A stretch of DNA of 64,000 bases. It comes from Brevibacillus laterosporus (GTDB taxonomy: Bacteria; Bacillota; Bacilli; Brevibacillales; Brevibacillaceae). This document shows, one piece after another, positions 46,368 through 54,908 of the stretch. The position numbers were made by a program, and so were the translations under genes. Positions within the stretch are counted from its first letter, which is position 1. Every line of letters begins with the position of its first letter. The stretch covers positions 3,590,001 through 3,654,000 of the forward strand of contig CP033464.1 of the NCBI GenBank assembly GCA_007833815.1. Reading direction: 5' to 3'. The notes below the pieces were generated by a model. It did not search any database. It was not told where the DNA came from and was given only the letters and a program-made list of their open reading frames with translations.

Positions 46368-47000
46368 TCAAGCTTTTAATCCTCTAAAGAGGACAGTAAT
46401 TACATCATCCATCCAGTTGGTATTTGCTATTGGATCGGAATAATCATTTTTACCGATATAAGAGACTGCGGTTCCCACTAAAGTTCCTAAGAAGAGTTTG
46501 CCAGCGATTCCCGATTCTATAGAAATAATCTGACCGGTTTGAATTCCTTCTTCGATCGTTTCGATCACAGGATTGTACAAGGAAGAGTGAAAATCTTGCA
46601 GTAGCTCATTGTAATTTTGAATAGGAATGGGTTCAGACTGAAGGAAATTTTTAAATAGAACAAAGATAAACGGTTGCTGTACCCAACTACTAAGCTGAAG
46701 TCTTGTGTATTGTTCCAAGCGAGTCAATGGTGAGTAAGTGGTTTGTAAGGCCTGATCTGTATTTTTTTTTGCTTCTTCTAACGCTTCAAGCAATACATCC
46801 TCAAGGAGACTTATTTTATTATTATAGTAGTGGTATACCGTTCCACGGCCTATTCCCGCTCTCTTAGCAATGTCACCCATCTCCATGTTCATACCTTTTT
46901 CTAAAAAGACTTCTGCTGCTGTATGACGTATTTGAAATATACGTTGTCTTCGGATCGCATCATTTTGTTCCTTTGTTCTTGGAGACATGAAACATATCAC
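46368..47000 (-). CDS. TetR-family transcriptional regulator
   Basis: 210 residues. An N-terminal helix-turn-helix (FQIRHTAAEVFLEKGMNMEM, then IAKRAGIGRGTVYHYYNNK) is followed by an all-helical ligand domain. The adjacent map gene on the same strand starts 40 bp further on and could be co-transcribed. The ligand is unknown. Confidence 0.9.
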   Translation of the reverse strand: MICFMSPRTKEQNDAIRRQRIFQIRHTAAEVFLEKGMNMEMGDIAKRAGIGRGTVYHYYNNKISLLEDVLLEALEEAKKNTDQALQTTYSPLTRLEQYTRLQLSSWVQQPFIFVLFKNFLQSEPIPIQNYNELLQDFHSSLYNPVIETIEEGIQTGQIISIESGIAGKLFLGTLVGTAVSYIGKNDYSDPIANTNWMDDVITVLFRGLKA

Positions 47001-47128
47001 TCCTTTTTTAGACCTTCATGCATGTCGATATAAAGTTTGTTGCTATTGTATACCCTTCCAAATGTAAAGACAAGAGAAACCTTACCTTGCTTGTGACAAT
47101 CTTTCTTAGCACTTGCAAAGGGAAATAC

Positions 47129-47166
47129 AACTAGCCCAATATCCTAAATGAGAAATCGGGCTAGTT
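47129..47166 (-). terminator. Hairpin after rtp
   Basis: AACTAGCCC/GGGCTAGTT, a perfect 9-bp stem with a 20-nt loop, 20 bp past the rtp stop. Confidence 0.55.
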
Positions 47167-47186
47167 CTAAAAGATATTTATCTGTA

Positions 47187-47564
47187 TTAATAATTATCTG
47201 CAACAGCTTTTCGTAAAATCCCAATGCATCTGTCTAAGTCCGTTTTTACATTTGTCTTATAACGCATTGCAGCTTCATAACCGCCGTTTGAAACAAAATG
47301 ATAATAAACGACCTCCTTATGCTTGGAATTCATATTTGGTTGAGGTCTTTTTATACGGTACAAAATGCCATCTTCCACAAGATCATCAAGAGAACGATAA
47401 ATTTCAGCATGATTAGGTTTGTATCCAAGATTTTTGAAATCATGTTGTAAAAAATCAAGCATCTGTAGGGCATAACCATTTTTCTTTTCTACCATTGTAA
47501 TCAAATATAGCTTAAGAAAGGCCCTTTGTTTAATTAAAAACCCCGTACTTTCTCGTTCTGACAT
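47187..47564 (-). CDS. rtp: Replication terminator protein (Rtp)
   Basis: 125 residues from MSERESTGFLIKQRAF, the start that matches B. subtilis Rtp and has AAGGTGA before it. Matching blocks are STGFLIKQRAFLKLYLITM, KPNHAEIYRSLDDLVEDGIL and DLDRCIGILRKAVADN, in the order and spacing of Rtp. It is a winged-helix dimer that binds paired A and B half-sites in Ter DNA and blocks the replicative helicase in one direction. Two Ter-like sites lie just upstream, as at the rtp locus of B. subtilis. Confidence 0.9.
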   Translation of the reverse strand: MSERESTGFLIKQRAFLKLYLITMVEKKNGYALQMLDFLQHDFKNLGYKPNHAEIYRSLDDLVEDGILYRIKRPQPNMNSKHKEVVYYHFVSNGGYEAAMRYKTNVKTDLDRCIGILRKAVADNY

Positions 47565-47587
47565 GGGGGTCACCTTGCTTTCTATTT

Positions 47588-47611
47588 TTGTACTATGTAC
47601 TAATTGTACAT
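47588..47611 (+). promoter_or_regulatory. Ter-like site 2 (good B half, weak A half)
   Basis: CTATGTACTAATTGTAC (47593-47609) matches the B-half consensus CTATGTACYAAATNTTC at most positions. The A half to its left is poor. A 24-bp stretch including this sequence recurs inverted at 47752-47775. In Rtp logic this orientation would block a leftward-moving fork. Confidence 0.6.
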
Positions 47612-47646
47612 GAAAGGAAATATTATACAAGGATTTATTTTCATCT

Positions 47647-47709
47647 CCCCTTTTAGCTTAATTAACAGATATTGATGTTTAAACTAGATAGGCTTTGAGC
47701 TAAAAGGGG
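47647..47709. repeat. 12-bp inverted repeat between the two Ter-like sites
   Basis: CCCCTTTTAGCT and AGCTAAAAGGGG are separated by 39 bp. It lies exactly between the Ter-like sites, within the rtp promoter region. Its function is unknown. Confidence 0.4.
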
Positions 47710-47753
47710 TAGTATGAGATTGCACAAACCATGTTATTTTTATAATTTTAAAT

Positions 47754-47782
47754 GTACAATTAGTACATAGTACAATTAGTTC
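47754..47782 (-). promoter_or_regulatory. Ter site 1 (complete A+B Rtp-binding sequence)
   Basis: The minus strand reads GAACTAATTGTACTATGTAC, then TAATTGTAC. Against the B. subtilis Ter consensus KMACTAANWNNWCTATGTAC+YAAATNTTC I count 27 of 29 positions compatible. The A half is upstream and the B half downstream on that strand, so a fork moving rightward in window coordinates should be arrested. Confidence 0.75.
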
Positions 47783-47967
47783 TTATTATTTTGTATGAAT
47801 GTTCCACAAGGTTTTTTAAGACTAGTTTATGGCCTATTTCTATGTATAACAAATTCTCGTCTGTTCATCATAAACCAAACGTATGTACCCACGCAAGAAA
47901 ACCGATCATCTTCCTTAACATATTCCACATTCCGTTTTTTGTCCGATCATTATCGGGTGGTTTGTCT

Positions 47968-48636
47968 CTAATTCCCCTTTTCTTCTTTCTCCTGCAACCT
48001 TCCTAACTTCTGCAAGGTCAATTGAACCGCAATCGCGTCATCCAGATATCCAATGGGAAAAACATAATCAGGAATAATGTCGACCGACAAGATAAAGTAC
48101 AAAAGTGCACTACCAATCACAGCCCGTTCTAGTGGTTGAGTCTCATCATGACAGAATTGCACATACATCTCTTTTAATTGATCAATGAACGGTCCTTCTC
48201 CATTCACAGTCTCCACTTTTTCTTGAAATTCTTCTCTAATGATTCTACTCCCCTCTCTAGTCTGTGCATGCCTTTCATATTTTTCTAATTCTAGCTGTAC
48301 TTGCTCTGTTGTATATGTCCAATCAAATAATTGTGATGATTCTAGAACTTTCTGAATTTTATCGACTGAAGTATGAATATCGGATGGTAGGAACTCCTTT
48401 GTGGTTGAAATGGGGTAACCGGCGGCCAAAAATAAGCGATCCATTGATACACCAAGACACTCACCAATTTGCTCCAAATGCTTGGGGCGCGCTGTTTGTT
48501 TCCCATTTATAATTCGGGAGATTGTTGCAACGTTTATCCTTGACTGCTTGCTCAGCGTACGCATAGACATTGACTGCTCTTGTAGTAGCTTTTTAATTAA
48601 AATTCCTAATCCAGTCTCTTTTGGTTCGTTTTCCAT
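47968..48636 (-). CDS. XRE-type regulator fused to a DUF1232 (YkvA-like) membrane-associated domain
   Basis: 222 residues. An N-terminal Cro/C1-type helix-turn-helix reads SMRTLSKQSRINVATISRIIN (about 24-44). The C-terminal DUF1232 segment reads ALLYFILSVDIIPDYVFPIG, then YLDDAIAVQLTL. A dyad CATTGTT...AACAATG at 48668-48694, just upstream of the start, may be its own operator. This fusion occurs in Bacilli; the signal is unknown. Confidence 0.85.
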   Translation of the reverse strand: MENEPKETGLGILIKKLLQEQSMSMRTLSKQSRINVATISRIINGKQTARPKHLEQIGECLGVSMDRLFLAAGYPISTTKEFLPSDIHTSVDKIQKVLESSQLFDWTYTTEQVQLELEKYERHAQTREGSRIIREEFQEKVETVNGEGPFIDQLKEMYVQFCHDETQPLERAVIGSALLYFILSVDIIPDYVFPIGYLDDAIAVQLTLQKLGRLQEKEEKGN

Positions 48637-48836
48637 TGCTCACCCTCCTTTATTTTGTTTATGAAAACATTGTTGTTTAGATTACATAAACAATGGGCAC
48701 TGGCAATACGCACATTTTCTAAACACTTTCGTAACATAAAAGTAAAGAAAAAGCTTTTTCTTTATATAGATAGGTTCTCAAGAAAGTAGAAGTATGAAAC
48801 TCAACTAAGTTCATAATAGTAAAGGAGTGTCTTCCA

Positions 48837-49433
48837 TTGAAATCGTTGTTTATTGTAGGTCTTGCCCTGTCTTCTAGTCTTGAGCATTTAGGTGCTACTT
48901 CATCATATGGCATAGGACAAATTGATATTTCTGTCTTATTCACTATATGGATCACGCTCGTATGTTTTCTCGTGAGTCTCGGGAGCATTTATTTTGGTCA
49001 GTTGGTTTTACTAGTTTTTACTGGTTTTTTATTAAGTGTGATTGTTATTCAAATTATTTTATTAGCTATTGATCGAAAAAATGTGGCTGTTCATGAAAAC
49101 ATTTTTTTGAAACAACTTACAAATATTACAAAAAATCTGAAATGCTTCGATTTTATTCAATCTGGACAGATGGGAGTGGCGAAAGTAATCATCCTGCTAA
49201 TCGGCCTAACTGTTCATGCATTAATGATTGGAGTACGTACTGGTTTTCGTGATCTTCCCTCACTTTCCATTTCCTTAACTGCTTCACTCTCAAGCTTTTT
49301 CACTCTTTGGATGAGTATAGCTTTGGGCAGTAAAGTGACCAAGATTAAAATTTGCTCCTTTCATTTAGGAAAATTTGGGACCTTGATAAGTGGTGCGATT
49401 ATCATAGTTAGTGCCTTCCAAGCTTTGATGTAA
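48837..49433 (+). CDS. YtaF-like sporulation/MntP-type membrane protein
   Basis: 198 residues with about six hydrophobic helices. The start is TTG, supported by AAAGGAGTG at the right distance. The N-terminal ALSSSLEHLGATSSYGIGQI resembles the signature of the YtaF family, which is related to manganese exporters; the family's second acidic repeat is weak here. The function of YtaF is not established. Confidence 0.65.
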   Translation: MKSLFIVGLALSSSLEHLGATSSYGIGQIDISVLFTIWITLVCFLVSLGSIYFGQLVLLVFTGFLLSVIVIQIILLAIDRKNVAVHENIFLKQLTNITKNLKCFDFIQSGQMGVAKVIILLIGLTVHALMIGVRTGFRDLPSLSISLTASLSSFFTLWMSIALGSKVTKIKICSFHLGKFGTLISGAIIIVSAFQALM

Positions 49434-49468
49434 ACAAACCAATTCATTCACTCGAATCATCCAAATAT

Positions 49469-49508
49469 AAAAAAACCGGGTTCCTAAACTGTAGGAAATC
49501 CGGTTTTT
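49469..49508 (+). terminator. Terminator after the YtaF-like gene
   Basis: AAAAAACCGG with TTCCT pairs with AGGAA and CCGGTTTTTT around a short loop. It begins 35 bp past the stop. Confidence 0.8.
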
Positions 49509-49752
49509 TACTAAACGTTCTATCATTCAGACTATTACCGTTTTACACCCTTCACCTTAGTCAAATAATTGAATTACCCCGTACAGACATGTTAATTTGT
49601 TTTCTACGTAACAGTCATAACACCAACATTTGGAGAATTACCCGAAACATCGCCAAAAGTTGAGTATACTCTATTGGAATAACTATTAAATACAGGTAGA
49701 ATGCTACTTAAGAGTGTCCCATAAGACTTGTTTCAAAAATAGAGGTGAGAAT

Positions 49753-49995
49753 ATGCGGAAAATCGGTTATATTCGGGTCAGTTCATTGGATCAAAACCCA
49801 GCTAGACAGCTTCAGCAGCTAAATGAAGTTGGCATGGATGTTATTTTTGAAGAAAAAGAATCTGGAGCAACACAGGACAGACCTGAATTGCAGAAGATGT
49901 TAAAGGAGTTACGAGAAGATGACATCATCTATGTATCGGACCTTACTCGCATTACCAGAAGTACAAGAGATTTATCCGAACTGGATAATAATTGA
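49753..49995 (+). pseudogene. Truncated serine resolvase, N-terminal 80 residues
   Basis: MRKIGYIRVSSLDQNPARQL, IFEEKESGATQDRPELQKML and IYVSDLTRITRSTRDLSEL match the catalytic domain of Tn3-family resolvases; the active Ser is in RVSS. The frame breaks off after SELDNN with a stop, and the helix-turn-helix end is missing. The 100 bp upstream resemble the region upstream of the complete resolvase gene at 56372, which indicates a second res-resolvase fragment of the same transposon family. Confidence 0.8.
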
Positions 49996-50081
49996 ATTTT
50001 GTTCAGCTAACGAGCAGAAATGCTCAATAAAACTAAGAGTAAGCGTGGTAAAATACGTTAACTGATCGGGGAAGGAGAAAT

Positions 50082-50558
50082 ATGGACATATCTATCCGAA
50101 ACGCTCATCAAGATGACTACGAGTCTTTGTTGCCTTTGTTCAGGCAGGTTCATGATCTACACGTTTTTGAAAGACCAGATTTGTATAAAGAAAACCCAAC
50201 TCCAGTCGGGAAAGAATTCTTCGAAAGCCAGCTAATTGATGTCAAACAGCATATTTTTGTGGCTACCATAGGCTTAGAGATAATCGGAGTAGTTGTGACG
50301 AAGGAAGAAGACATAACTGAAAATTCATTTGTGAAAGCGAGAAAGATATTATTTGTAAATAGTTTGTGTGTTTCCGAAACGTACAGAAATAAGGGCGTTG
50401 GAAAGAGACTTATGCAATATGTTATTGATTTCGGGGGAAGTCTGAAGGTTGATAGTATTGAATTAGGGGTATCGGAGAAAAATGCTTCTGCAATTTTATT
50501 TTATGAATCAATCGGAATGACAACGAAGAGTAGAAGAATGGAGCTTAGATTGAACTAA
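50082..50558 (+). CDS. GNAT-family N-acetyltransferase
   Basis: 158 residues with the acetyl-CoA motif: VNSLCVSETYRNKGVGKRLMQYV (the R-x-x-G-x-G/A loop) and a following NASAILFYESIGM. A GGGGAAGGAG site precedes the start. The substrate is unknown. It sits between two mobile-element fragments. Confidence 0.88.
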   Translation: MDISIRNAHQDDYESLLPLFRQVHDLHVFERPDLYKENPTPVGKEFFESQLIDVKQHIFVATIGLEIIGVVVTKEEDITENSFVKARKILFVNSLCVSETYRNKGVGKRLMQYVIDFGGSLKVDSIELGVSEKNASAILFYESIGMTTKSRRMELRLN

Positions 50559-50617
50559 CGGAGATCGATAGCTAAATAAACAACAAAAGACGGTTCTTCA
50601 GACCTTTGTTCTTACCC

Positions 50618-51136
50618 CTGTCAAGTAGACAGCATTAAAAAAGCCTAAGCAGCCAGTATGTTCCGGTATTCGACCGGGGCACACTGGTTTAGTTTTTTCT
50701 GAAATCGTTCATGGTTATAGAACCATATGTACTTTTCAATGGCTTGAAAGAGCTCTTCATCTGTTTTACACTCAGAAAAGTACAATGTCTCTGTTTTGAG
50801 ATGAGAAAAGAAGGATTCTATGCAGGCGTTATCGAGGCAGTTTCCTTTGCGAGAGTGGCTGCCTCTCACACCAAAATCCCTCAGTCTCTTATTGTACTGC
50901 TTAGACGTGTATTGGAAGCCCTGATCAGAATGCAGGATGGCTTCCAATACACGTCTCTTTGTTTTGCTAACTGCTCCAAAGTATCTAAAACAAGTTTTAA
51001 AATCCTTCCGATGAGAAACCTTCCAGGCAACAACTTCGTTGTTAAAGAGATCTTGGATTACCAATAGGTAATAAAATCGATCGTTCAGTGCTACAAATGT
51101 AATATCTGTTACATACAATTGATATTCCTGCGTCAA
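50618..51136 (-). pseudogene. IS3-family (IS150-like) transposase, C-terminal remnant
   Basis: 163 codons hold the DDE domain of OrfB: YVTDITFV, HSDQGFQYTSKQYN, and the Glu in NACIESFFSHLKTE. The N-terminal half and OrfA are missing. A TGTCAAGTAGACAGC sequence at about 50618 may be the retained terminal repeat. The element cannot transpose by itself. Confidence 0.8.
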
Positions 51137-51149
51137 ATTATCTTGCGAG

Positions 51150-51193
51150 GCCGAGGACGGCTTGAGTCTGCCGCCCCATGCCCATCAACCTAA
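51150..51193. mobile_element. GC-rich insertion-sequence end fragment
   Basis: The stretch between 51150 and 51193 is far more GC-rich than its surroundings. On the minus strand it begins TTAGGTTGATGGGCATGGGG, which looks like the terminal repeat of another insertion sequence. It abuts the truncated IS3-type gene. Confidence 0.35.
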
Positions 51194-51234
51194 GAGTTTG
51201 AAAGTAATATAAATAAAGAGTTCCATTCATCCAA

Positions 51235-51278
51235 AAACACCCCTGATTTCCTATACATAATGGAAATCAGGGGTGTTT
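51235..51278. terminator. Strong terminator downstream of the glycerophosphodiesterase remnant
   Basis: AAACACCCCTGATTTCC/GGAAATCAGGGGTGTTT, a perfect 17-bp stem with a 10-nt loop. Confidence 0.85.
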
Positions 51279-51371
51279 ATCGGTATATAAAACTTCAACA
51301 TTATTAATAAGTCTTCTTTTAAAATATAAATGGTTAAACAGATGAAAAAACTTTGATTGTTATATCATCCC

Positions 51372-51942
51372 TTATTTCTTAAATAAAGGTGATATTTTAT
51401 CAATGCGATTTGTCCAAATTCCACCTGTATAATCGTCAGGAAGGCGTTTTATATCTTCAGATGAGTCAAATCCACTTGAAAATCCAAACCCATTTCCTCC
51501 TACAACGATAACTCGAGTATCTGCTTTATCCATTCGATTAAGAAAACGATTTGGCCATCCCCAAAGCCAAGGAGCTACTTTGTCTGGTATATGTAACTCT
51601 CCATGCTCCAGGCTTGAAGGCATGTAGCCAGTCCACCCTTACGCAATATAAGTAAGAAGATCCTTTTTCATGGTTGCTTTTGACATTGTTCGTAAACTAG
51701 GGATGCGCTCTTTTATCGCAGCAATTGGTTTATCGCCACCATATACAGTTAGTTGATCAAGGCGCTGGTAATTTCTTGAGGTGAGTAGCCAATTGGATTC
51801 CTTCATTTTCATCATCACTTTTAATATGAATAAGAAAAGAACGATCTGGAAAATGGTTAAGTACTTCATCAAGTGTTGGCATAAGATTAATCCCTTTACC
51901 ACGAAACGGGAATGTTTTCCCTCCATCAGCTGTATAACAATA
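51372..51942 (-). pseudogene. Glycerophosphodiester phosphodiesterase-like gene, C-terminal part, broken
   Basis: Pieces of one protein lie in shifting frames: YTADGGKTFPFRGKGINLMP, LDEVLNHFPDRSFLIHIKSD, then after a frameshift QLTVYGGDKPIAAIKERIPS and KATMKKDLLTYIA. An in-frame stop (TAA) follows, then GELHIPDKVAPWLWGWPNRF and GGIWTNRIDK. The order matches GDPD-type phosphodiesterases, which hydrolyse deacylated phospholipids. The N-terminus is missing and is replaced directly by the vanH fragment. The gene is dead. Confidence 0.6.
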
Positions 51943-52050
51943 TCAAGTGCTTGTAATGGCAGGTATGACACCAAAGCGTGGCGAAAGTTCATTGAACACT
52001 TCAGCCTCGTCCCTCTCACATCCATAAATGGTAATGCCGATATTTTTCAT
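51943..52050 (-). pseudogene. vanH: vanH remnant, first 35 codons
   Basis: MKNIGITIYGCERDEAEVFN, then ELSPRFGVIPAIT, matches the N-terminus of VanH, the D-lactate dehydrogenase of glycopeptide-resistance operons. A GAGAGG site precedes the ATG. Homology stops after about 33 codons at the junction with the phosphodiesterase remnant, and TGA follows (51943-51945). The gene order vanY-vanZ-vanH matches the vanF-type operon as I recall it from Paenibacillus popilliae. Confidence 0.8.
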
Positions 52051-52148
52051 ACTATCAACCTCTCTCTTGTCAAATAATTTTTGGCCCTCAGGCAGCTGAT
52101 AACCTAACCCCTTTCCTCGTTATATATACAGACAATCATAATGTTCAT

Positions 52149-52769
52149 TTAGATAATTTTTCGAAATAAAATTGGATAATGAAGTAATATCATACCTATA
52201 AATGAGCAAACTAAATAAAAAACAGCCTCGTATTTTACTACTAGAGAGGATTTAATATCAGGTTTTATTTCACCTCTTTTATGTACCATTACAAATAAAG
52301 CACTATATATTAAATACCCAATAATCGCCCCTAGGGTGTTCATAAGTAAATCATCAATATCTGTAATCCTATGATTTACCAATTGACTTAGCTCAATAGC
52401 CAATGAAAAAAATAATCCAGTATATGCAACATTTTTAATTGATCTAAACTGCGGCCAAATAGTTGGTAATAAAAAACCTAACGGCATAAATAAAATAATG
52501 TTCAAAATATACGTAGTACTGCCTTCAGAAGCAAAAGGGAGTAAGTTGATTTCACTTATACGAATTAATGTTTCATATCTTCCTATTACCCATATATTCC
52601 CTATCCCCGTCACCATATACACTAGCGCAAGGTAGAAAAGAAAAACATACACCCATAGAAAATGCTTAATAGATAAATTTTTTTGCGCCTTTAATAAAAA
52701 TCCAATTTGAAACACAATACAAAAAATAATAGTACAAAAATAAGTATACAAAACTGTAAGTGTAAGCAT
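52149..52769 (-). CDS. vanZ: VanZ-family membrane protein
   Basis: 206 residues with about five helices. VanZ signatures are INLLPFA, NIILFMPLGFLLP and SLAIELSQLVNHRITDIDDLLMNTLG. VanZ gives low-level teicoplanin tolerance in Tn1546. It lies between vanY and the vanH remnant, in frame and apparently intact. With the ligase gene gone, full vancomycin resistance is not expected. Confidence 0.9.
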   Translation of the reverse strand: MLTLTVLYTYFCTIIFCIVFQIGFLLKAQKNLSIKHFLWVYVFLFYLALVYMVTGIGNIWVIGRYETLIRISEINLLPFASEGSTTYILNIILFMPLGFLLPTIWPQFRSIKNVAYTGLFFSLAIELSQLVNHRITDIDDLLMNTLGAIIGYLIYSALFVMVHKRGEIKPDIKSSLVVKYEAVFYLVCSFIGMILLHYPILFRKII

Positions 52770-52829
52770 ATAGAATACGTCTCCTAACTTTACATTTAAA
52801 CCTATGACTTTATCATTTTAGAACCTAAT

Positions 52830-53693
52830 TCAAGAAAATGTGGTCACAATCACTCCATCAATATTATTACCAGATATTTCATACTGTTCATTCGCTGGTA
52901 CTTCAACTTCAATTGTCTCGTTTTGAGAAATGGGATAATATGAAATTGTATATTTTTTCCCATCAACACTAACAGAAATGCTCTTTTCTTCTTTTAAATA
53001 ATCCAAATATTCTTCCAAAGCTAAATTCATTTCCTGCATAATCGCACTGTGAGGCAAGCCGACATAGCGAATATGCCAAGGTTCATATTGAATTCCTGTA
53101 ACATCCGTTTTATCCAAGGGATAGCGTAATATAAAGCCGTATTTTCAAGAATTTCCTTCTATCCACTCTCCTTCAGGTGCTTCTTCCATCTTCATTTGAG
53201 TAGACCCTACATCAAGTGCTAATCCTAAATTGTGTTCGCTATGACCAGCTGGCAAAGCATAGTCAGCCCCCATCTCCTCGTACAGTCTGTTTTGCTCATC
53301 AAAGTCTCGATAACCACTGCTAATTAAGAAATTACTAACCCCATCCTCTTCAGCCGCAGCTATCATCTCCGAAAATTTTTCAGCTATTTCTTCTGATAAT
53401 TTTATTTCACTATTAAGTAACTGGTATCCGGTTGTTAATTCTTTGTGTGTAAATAAATTTATGATATCCGATTTTATACCAGCTTGATGAACAGCATATT
53501 CACTGTTAACCAAAAGCAGATTCCCTTGATAGATCTGCTCTTCTGTAATCTCAATCTTTTGGGTATTTTCAGTAGCTGTATTATCATTTTGTTCATATAT
53601 TTGATCCTCTACTTTATCTTGGGATATCGGTAATATATTAAAAATAAAAACTAGAAATAATGCAAAAACCAATAAAAATCCCCACTTTTTCAT
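52830..53693 (-). pseudogene. vanY: vanY D,D-carboxypeptidase with one internal TGA
   Basis: The frame is continuous over 287 codons apart from TGA at 53145-53147, in EWIEGNS-stop-KYGFILRYPLDKTD, where relatives have Trp (one base change from TGG). A membrane anchor (about 5-25) leads to the zinc peptidase motifs SSGYRDFDEQNRLY, HSEHNLGLALDVG and, beyond the stop, EPWHIRYVG. VanY trims the terminal D-Ala of pentapeptide precursors. The truncated product lacks the last zinc ligand, so it should be inactive unless the stop is read through. Confidence 0.88.
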
Positions 53694-53810
53694 TTTTAGT
53701 CTCCTCCTTGATGTAACTTGTTTATAGGATAGGAAAAACTTTTAAAATAAAAAGTGGGGTAAATATTAAATTTTTCTTAAATTTTTACTTGGATTTTATT
53801 ATTAATCTTC

Positions 53811-54908
53811 TTAGGAATCCGCCATTGGTAATCGGACTTCAAATATAGTGCGTATTAAATCACTTTCGGCAGTTATTGTCCCATTGTGTTGCTCTACAAT
53901 ATTCTTCGCAATGAATAAACCGAGACCTGTACTATTTTCTTGATGAGTTCGTGCTTTGTCACCAGTATAAAGCATATCAAAAATATGAGGCAGTTCATCT
54001 GGAGGAATGGCATCCCCATAATTGATAACTTGAATAACTACTTCCTCTGAATCAATAAAACCGTTGATATCTACATACTGCCCCTCATACCCATAGCGAT
54101 TTGCATTAATCAGAAGATTTTCAAACACACGTGCCAACAACTCTCCATCACCCATAATAGATAAAGGGGAAGTAATATTCATTCTTGCTATCAAATCGTT
54201 TTTCTCGAAGACAGGATACAACTCTTCTTTCAATTGAATAAGTAGCTCACTTAAGTCGATTTGTTTCTTTTCAATTGGTAACATGCCATAATTCATCCTA
54301 GTTAATTCGAATAATTCATCAATTAACCTTTCTAAGCGTTGAGATTTGGTAAAGGCAATCGTTAAATAATGCCTGATCTGATTTTCAGTCAAGCTATCAT
54401 CCTTAAGGATTAAATCTAAATAACCTAAAACAGAGGTAAGAGGTGTGCGCAAATCATGAGCCAAATTTACTACTAACTGCTCTTTACTACTTTCCGAAAA
54501 GTCACCCCTTTCTATGGCTTGTTCCAATTTTTCACTTGCCAGATTAATGCCTTGTGCAATATCACTAAATTCATCATTTGACAATATTTGAACTCGATGC
54601 TTAAAGTCACCCTGAGCGAGATAATGAATTCCTTTTGAAATCTCATTGAAATAGGCAGAATAGGGTTTTGTAAGTAAAAAGAAAAATAATATCGAAAGCG
54701 TGATAAATAACAGTAAAAAGACGTTAAGGTCTCCAATATTTTGTATGATTTTGCGAAAATAAGCTAGTGTATCTCCATAACTAACATTTGTATAATAATA
54801 CAATTGGAGTACTTTAAAGAGTAGGTATGTTATGGCGCTAGACAACAACATGCTTAAACCTAACAATATTATCATTTTTGAACGAAAGCCTCGTAGTATT
54901 TTACCCAT
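53811..54908 (-). CDS. vanS: VanS-type sensor histidine kinase
   Basis: 365 residues. Two transmembrane helices (about 11-33 and 58-80) enclose a short sensor loop. The HAMP region follows, with NLAHDLRTPLTSVLGYLDLI (His about 150), LLINANRYG (N-box) and NSTGLGLFIAKNIVEQHNG (G2). The H-box and overall layout match VanS of VanA/VanF-type operons, which respond to glycopeptides. It overlaps vanR by 8 bp. It looks intact. Confidence 0.92.
   Translation of the reverse strand: MGKILRGFRSKMIILLGLSMLLSSAITYLLFKVLQLYYYTNVSYGDTLAYFRKIIQNIGDLNVFLLLFITLSILFFFLLTKPYSAYFNEISKGIHYLAQGDFKHRVQILSNDEFSDIAQGINLASEKLEQAIERGDFSESSKEQLVVNLAHDLRTPLTSVLGYLDLILKDDSLTENQIRHYLTIAFTKSQRLERLIDELFELTRMNYGMLPIEKKQIDLSELLIQLKEELYPVFEKNDLIARMNITSPLSIMGDGELLARVFENLLINANRYGYEGQYVDINGFIDSEEVVIQVINYGDAIPPDELPHIFDMLYTGDKARTHQENSTGLGLFIAKNIVEQHNGTITAESDLIRTIFEVRLPMADS

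Noticed and set aside
47676-47703. Possible dif site near rtp
   Set aside because: The AAACTAGATAGGC stretch does not show the paired XerC/XerD-type arms seen in B. subtilis dif.
50711-51067. 118-codon plus-strand ORF
   Set aside because: It lies antisense to the IS3-type transposase remnant, which carries the real DDE motifs.
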